64,000 nt of DNA from Penaeicola halotolerans (GTDB lineage Bacteria; Bacteroidota; Bacteroidia; Cytophagales; Cyclobacteriaceae), in the NCBI RefSeq assembly GCF_016464625.1, contig NZ_JAEAGO010000002.1:496001-560000 (forward strand), written 5' to 3'. Numbering within the stretch: the first letter of the stretch is position 1; the number at the start of each line of letters is the position of its first letter. The notes under the pieces are model-generated. The model was given only the letters and a program-made list of their open reading frames with translations, was not told the origin of the DNA and ran no database searches. A program made the position numbers and the translations under genes. Positions 61,153 to 64,000 of the stretch are shown in pieces.

Positions 61153-62276
61153 ACCATGTCTTCTACAAATAACTCCATAGCGATCTGGTCTGCTAAAAGC
61201 CTGCCCTTTGGAGTGAGCTTGAGTGTATTATGCTCTAGGCTTAGGAATTGATCTTGTATAAAGTTATGAATTTTATTGAGGTCTAAGGTGATTTGCCAAG
61301 TATTCGCGATTTTTTCTAATGATGTCCCCCATTTGGTTCTCAGAGAGGTCAGTATGTATTCATTTAGCTGATCAGAAGGGCTAAGGTGATCTATAGTCGC
61401 GGGAATCAAATCTGCTTGGAGGGATTTGATGTACTTAGGATTGTGGCTGATATTGTGCTGTCTTTGCTCGCCATCAAAACTGTGTGCTCCTGGCCCTAAC
61501 CCAAGATAGGGAATGTACTGCCAGTAGGCACTATTGTGTTGCGAGTGATGCCCTTCTTTGGCAAAGTTGGAGATTTCATATTGCTCATAACCATGCTTGT
61601 CCATGGTAGCAAGTAGCAGTTCAAATTGATCTGCTGCAAAATCATCGCTACTTGCTTCAAACTTGCCACTAGTCTGCCATCTGCCGAGTGCGGTACCTGG
61701 CTCGACTGTAAGACAGTAACTAGAAATATGCCCAGGATCTATAGACATGGCTATAGCAAGGTCTTTTTGCCAGATAGTGTGATCTGCATGAGGAATGGCA
61801 TAGATCAGGTCTATGCTCAACTTGTCAAACCCTGCGGCTCTTGCATGATCCACTACTTGCAGGGCTTCTTGGGCTGTATGTGCCCTATTCATCATTTGCA
61901 GGAAGGGTTCATGAAAGGACTGTATGCCAATGCTCAGCCTATTGATCCCAAGTTGTTTTAGTTCTGTAAGCTTTTCTCTGCTGAGATCATCAGGATTGGC
62001 TTCCAATGTTATTTCACCGACTTGGCTTAGGTCAAAGTTTTTAGCTAAGGTGTTCAATATCAACTCTAATTCTTGAGAAGATAAAAGTGAGGGCGTGCCT
62101 CCTCCAAAGTAGATGGTTTTGATTTTATGTTCTTTCAAAAAGCCTTTTTGTAACGCAGCTTCAGTCATGATAGCCTGCACCATAGCAGATTTATAGCTGA
62201 GATTAGTGCTGAAGTGAAAGTCACAGTAGTGACATGCTTGCTTACAGAAAGGAATATGGATGTAGATTCCAGCCAA
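61149..62276 (-). CDS. hemW: HemW-like radical SAM protein
   Basis: Radical SAM protein of 375 residues of the HemN/HemW group. The N-terminus GIYIHIPFCKQACHYCDF carries the 4Fe-4S motif C-x3-C-x2-C (Cys11, 15, 18). There is no HemN N-terminal extension (a true HemN has about 450 residues). The later blocks TIYFGGGTPSLL, EANPDD and GINRLSIGIQSF match HemW, a haem-handling chaperone rather than coproporphyrinogen oxidase. Translation starts at a TTG at 62276, and no ATG fits the conserved N-terminus. It is divergent from the barrel gene across a 36-base gap. Confidence 0.9.
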   Translation of the reverse strand: MAGIYIHIPFCKQACHYCDFHFSTNLSYKSAMVQAIMTEAALQKGFLKEHKIKTIYFGGGTPSLLSSQELELILNTLAKNFDLSQVGEITLEANPDDLSREKLTELKQLGINRLSIGIQSFHEPFLQMMNRAHTAQEALQVVDHARAAGFDKLSIDLIYAIPHADHTIWQKDLAIAMSIDPGHISSYCLTVEPGTALGRWQTSGKFEASSDDFAADQFELLLATMDKHGYEQYEISNFAKEGHHSQHNSAYWQYIPYLGLGPGAHSFDGEQRQHNISHNPKYIKSLQADLIPATIDHLSPSDQLNEYILTSLRTKWGTSLEKIANTWQITLDLNKIHNFIQDQFLSLEHNTLKLTPKGRLLADQIAMELFVEDMV

Positions 62277-62312
62277 AATTTATAATTTTAGACAAAAATA
62301 AGCATCATCAAT

Positions 62313-64000
62313 TTGAAATACCTCCTTTTTCTCATATTCAGTTTCTCATCGATCAGCTTGTCAGCTCAGTATCGCTTGGTGTATTTGACCGCTGAGCCAG
62401 AGGGGCGCGCACTAGAAGGATTGAATTTGTCTAAAAGTGTTGATGATTCGCTTCAAGTCTATCAAGCAGCTCAAATAGCAGTCAGTCAGTTGCAGTCGAG
62501 AGGATACTTGGCGGCCTATTGGTCTGATTTGACTTTTGAGCAAAAAACTGCTTATGTGAAAATCATCACAGGGGAAAAGTATGAGTGGGTGTATCTCAAA
62601 CCAGGCAATGTAGAAGAATCTTTGCTCTCTAAAAGTGGCTATCGAGATCGTTTTTTCAGGGATAAAGTTTTCAGTTACACAGAAGTGGCTGATCTCTTCG
62701 AGTCGGTGATTAGCATTAGTGAAAATGGAGGTTATCCTTTCGCTAATATTAGATTAGATAGTATGGTGATCAAGGATAGCAAAGTAGCCGCTTCGATAGC
62801 ATATGAACCTGGGCCTTTGATTCGCTTTGATACACTACAGCTCTCGGGAAATACCAAAACCAAAAGGAAGTTTTTGTCTGCTTATCTCTCTATCAAGCAG
62901 GGTGAACCCTATGATCAGCGAAAAGTAGATCAAGCAGCGCAGCGATTAGCACGCTTGCCTTATTTACGTATCCAAAAAGTGCCAGAACAGTCCTTTCAGA
63001 ATAGTGAGTCCACACTCTACCTAGCGGTAGATGATCGCAGGATCAATCAGATAGATGGTATCATCGGTCTCTTGCCTAATGAACTGGAAGAAAACAAGGT
63101 ATTGATCACAGGGCAATTTAACCTAGCGCTCTACAACTTAGGCGGAGCGGGGCGGAATCTCAATATCGCTTGGCAAAGGCTCAGCCAGCTGTCTCAAAAC
63201 TTAAATCTATTGGCAGAAGAAAGCAACATATTTGGTTCACCTGTCAGCTTGAAAGCTAATTTTTTTCTACTCAAGGAAGACAGCTCTTTTACTAACAGAA
63301 ATTTTCGATTTGATATCAGCTATAGACCTAGTGCTCATGCAAGAATTGGATTTTTTACAAGTCTTAGAGCAGCCAATCTACTATCGACTTTTCAGTATCG
63401 TGAAGCGACCGAACTACCAGATTTAGTAGATTTTGACCTAAATCAATACGGGATTAATTATCAGTTGAGTTATTTAGATGATGATTTCAACCCTTTCCGA
63501 GGCTGGCAAAGTGAGGTAGAGTTTGCTGTCGGGAATAAAAATATCAGAAGAAATACAGGAATAGATGCCGCATTGTATGAAGGGGTAGATTTGCAGACGC
63601 TTCAATTAAATGTGCATGCCCGACTAGAGAGATTCACTCCAGTAAGTAGAAGGACAACACTGCTGACGAGGATTACTGGAGGCTTCATGGCAAATGATCG
63701 ACTTTTTGTCAATGATCTCTACAGGGTAGGCGGACTAAAATCGATCAGGGGTTTCAATGAAAACTTCTTTTTTGCTAGCGAGTACGCTTTGTTAAATGTT
63801 GAATCAAGATTTTACTTTGATGAGTTTTCATATTTCTTAGTGTTTTTTGATCAGGCTTACATCAAAAGCGACTTGAAAAACCGTAATTTTAGGGAATATC
63901 CATTTGGAACTGGATTGGGGATCAGTCTAAGTACAGCAGGAGGGATATTCAATTTTATTTATGGATTAGGAAAGGCTGAGGCACAGCCTTTTGGACTTAA
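62313..64000 (+). CDS. Omp85/BamA-TamA family outer-membrane barrel protein, 3' end cut by the window
   Basis: Outer-membrane protein visible for 562 residues, open to the window end. It begins at a TTG with a signal peptide (MKYLLFLIFSFSSISLSAQY reading TTG as Met). Two or three POTRA-like segments follow (for example FDTLQLSGNTKTKRKFLSAY near residues 170-190 and YDQRKVDQAAQRLARLPYL near 200-218). The C-terminal barrel holds the lid signature RVGGLKSIRGFNENFFFASE near residues 472-491, which is typical of BamA/TamA-type proteins. The short POTRA part makes it an accessory Omp85 rather than the main BamA. The frame ends with an incomplete codon, so the last strand may lie outside. Confidence 0.85.
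   Translation, partial: MKYLLFLIFSFSSISLSAQYRLVYLTAEPEGRALEGLNLSKSVDDSLQVYQAAQIAVSQLQSRGYLAAYWSDLTFEQKTAYVKIITGEKYEWVYLKPGNVEESLLSKSGYRDRFFRDKVFSYTEVADLFESVISISENGGYPFANIRLDSMVIKDSKVAASIAYEPGPLIRFDTLQLSGNTKTKRKFLSAYLSIKQGEPYDQRKVDQAAQRLARLPYLRIQKVPEQSFQNSESTLYLAVDDRRINQIDGIIGLLPNELEENKVLITGQFNLALYNLGGAGRNLNIAWQRLSQLSQNLNLLAEESNIFGSPVSLKANFFLLKEDSSFTNRNFRFDISYRPSAHARIGFFTSLRAANLLSTFQYREATELPDLVDFDLNQYGINYQLSYLDDDFNPFRGWQSEVEFAVGNKNIRRNTGIDAALYEGVDLQTLQLNVHARLERFTPVSRRTTLLTRITGGFMANDRLFVNDLYRVGGLKSIRGFNENFFFASEYALLNVESRFYFDEFSYFLVFFDQAYIKSDLKNRNFREYPFGTGLGISLSTAGGIFNFIYGLGKAEAQPFGL

Noticed and set aside
61149-62276. Coproporphyrinogen III oxidase (hemN)
   Set aside because: The protein is about 75 residues shorter than HemN, lacks its N-terminal extension and matches HemW in its motifs.
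1-64000. tRNA or rRNA genes, CRISPR arrays and insertion sequences
   Set aside because: I scanned the larger gaps (for example 17466-17814, 47976-48269, 50061-50224, 51405-51594, 52933-53136, 56470-56698) and saw no T-loop consensus, regularly spaced repeats, transposase or terminal inverted repeats.

Overview
The window is bacterial chromosomal DNA, most likely from a member of the Bacteroidota, probably Cytophagales-like. The taxonomic call is an inference. It rests on TAnnTTTG-type -7 boxes (TACCTTTG, TATCTTTG, TATATTTG) in front of many genes, on DUF4270 and DUF4221 lipoproteins, on a long SecA without a cysteine cluster at its end, on a bacterial GGGP-synthase-like gene, and on LytTR two-component genes. 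The region is densely coded and looks like core genome. I see no rRNA, tRNA, CRISPR array, insertion sequence or prophage. The first gene (gltX) and the last gene (an Omp85/BamA-like barrel) are cut by the window ends.

Layout. 1-6.4 kb, minus strand: gltX, a small membrane protein, ridA, a PlsC-like acyltransferase, a BASS-type transporter and glmS with a long terminator hairpin. 6.4-8.6 kb, minus: a DUF4270 lipoprotein and a short, degenerate GT5 glycogen-synthase-like protein. 8.6-13 kb, plus: panC, panD, a flippase-like membrane protein, a zinc metallopeptidase and an acyl-CoA dehydrogenase. 13-16 kb: an AraC regulator that converges on and overlaps a GGGP-synthase family gene, then a holin-like/YqjE-like envelope pair. 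16-19 kb: a divergent pair of phosphate-transporter-type genes (Na/Pi cotransporter and a PiT-like protein) with a 349-bp gap between them. 19-25 kb, minus: dapF, secA, a SPOR lipoprotein and an M20 amidohydrolase. 25-29.8 kb: an exported Mn-type superoxide dismutase with both a Tat signal and a lipobox, a lipoprotein gene split by an in-frame TGA, then a DoxX-like protein, a TsdA-type dihaem cytochrome c and an OprD-like porin behind a CRP-type operator. 29.8-36.3 kb, minus: an MMPL-type RND exporter, ileS and lspA. 36.3-47.5 kb: dGTPase, a solitary RND permease, a DUF4221 lipoprotein, a LOG protein, a lytic transglycosylase and uvrA. 47.6-51.4 kb: a LytS-type kinase with two LytTR regulators, flanked by two small exported proteins that look related. 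51.6-56.5 kb, minus: PIN-PhoH, an AlbA_2 protein and a MoxR/VWA pair. 56.7-59 kb: the rpsP-rimM-trmD-rplS ribosome cluster. 59-64 kb: an RsmB-like methyltransferase, an NTF2-like protein, a DUF721 protein, a HemW-like protein and the partial Omp85 barrel.

Most genes are housekeeping. The points most worth following are: (i) the tsdA-porin unit with an operator placed for class II activation, a candidate thiosulfate/tetrathionate respiration module; (ii) an isoleucyl-tRNA synthetase of type 2 whose HIGH signature reads GIHH; (iii) the lipoprotein gene split by one stop codon; (iv) the Tat-lipoprotein superoxide dismutase; (v) the divergent Pi-transporter pair; and (vi) the LytTR cluster bracketed by related small exported proteins. 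I did not find a clearly undescribed multi-gene defence or mobile system.
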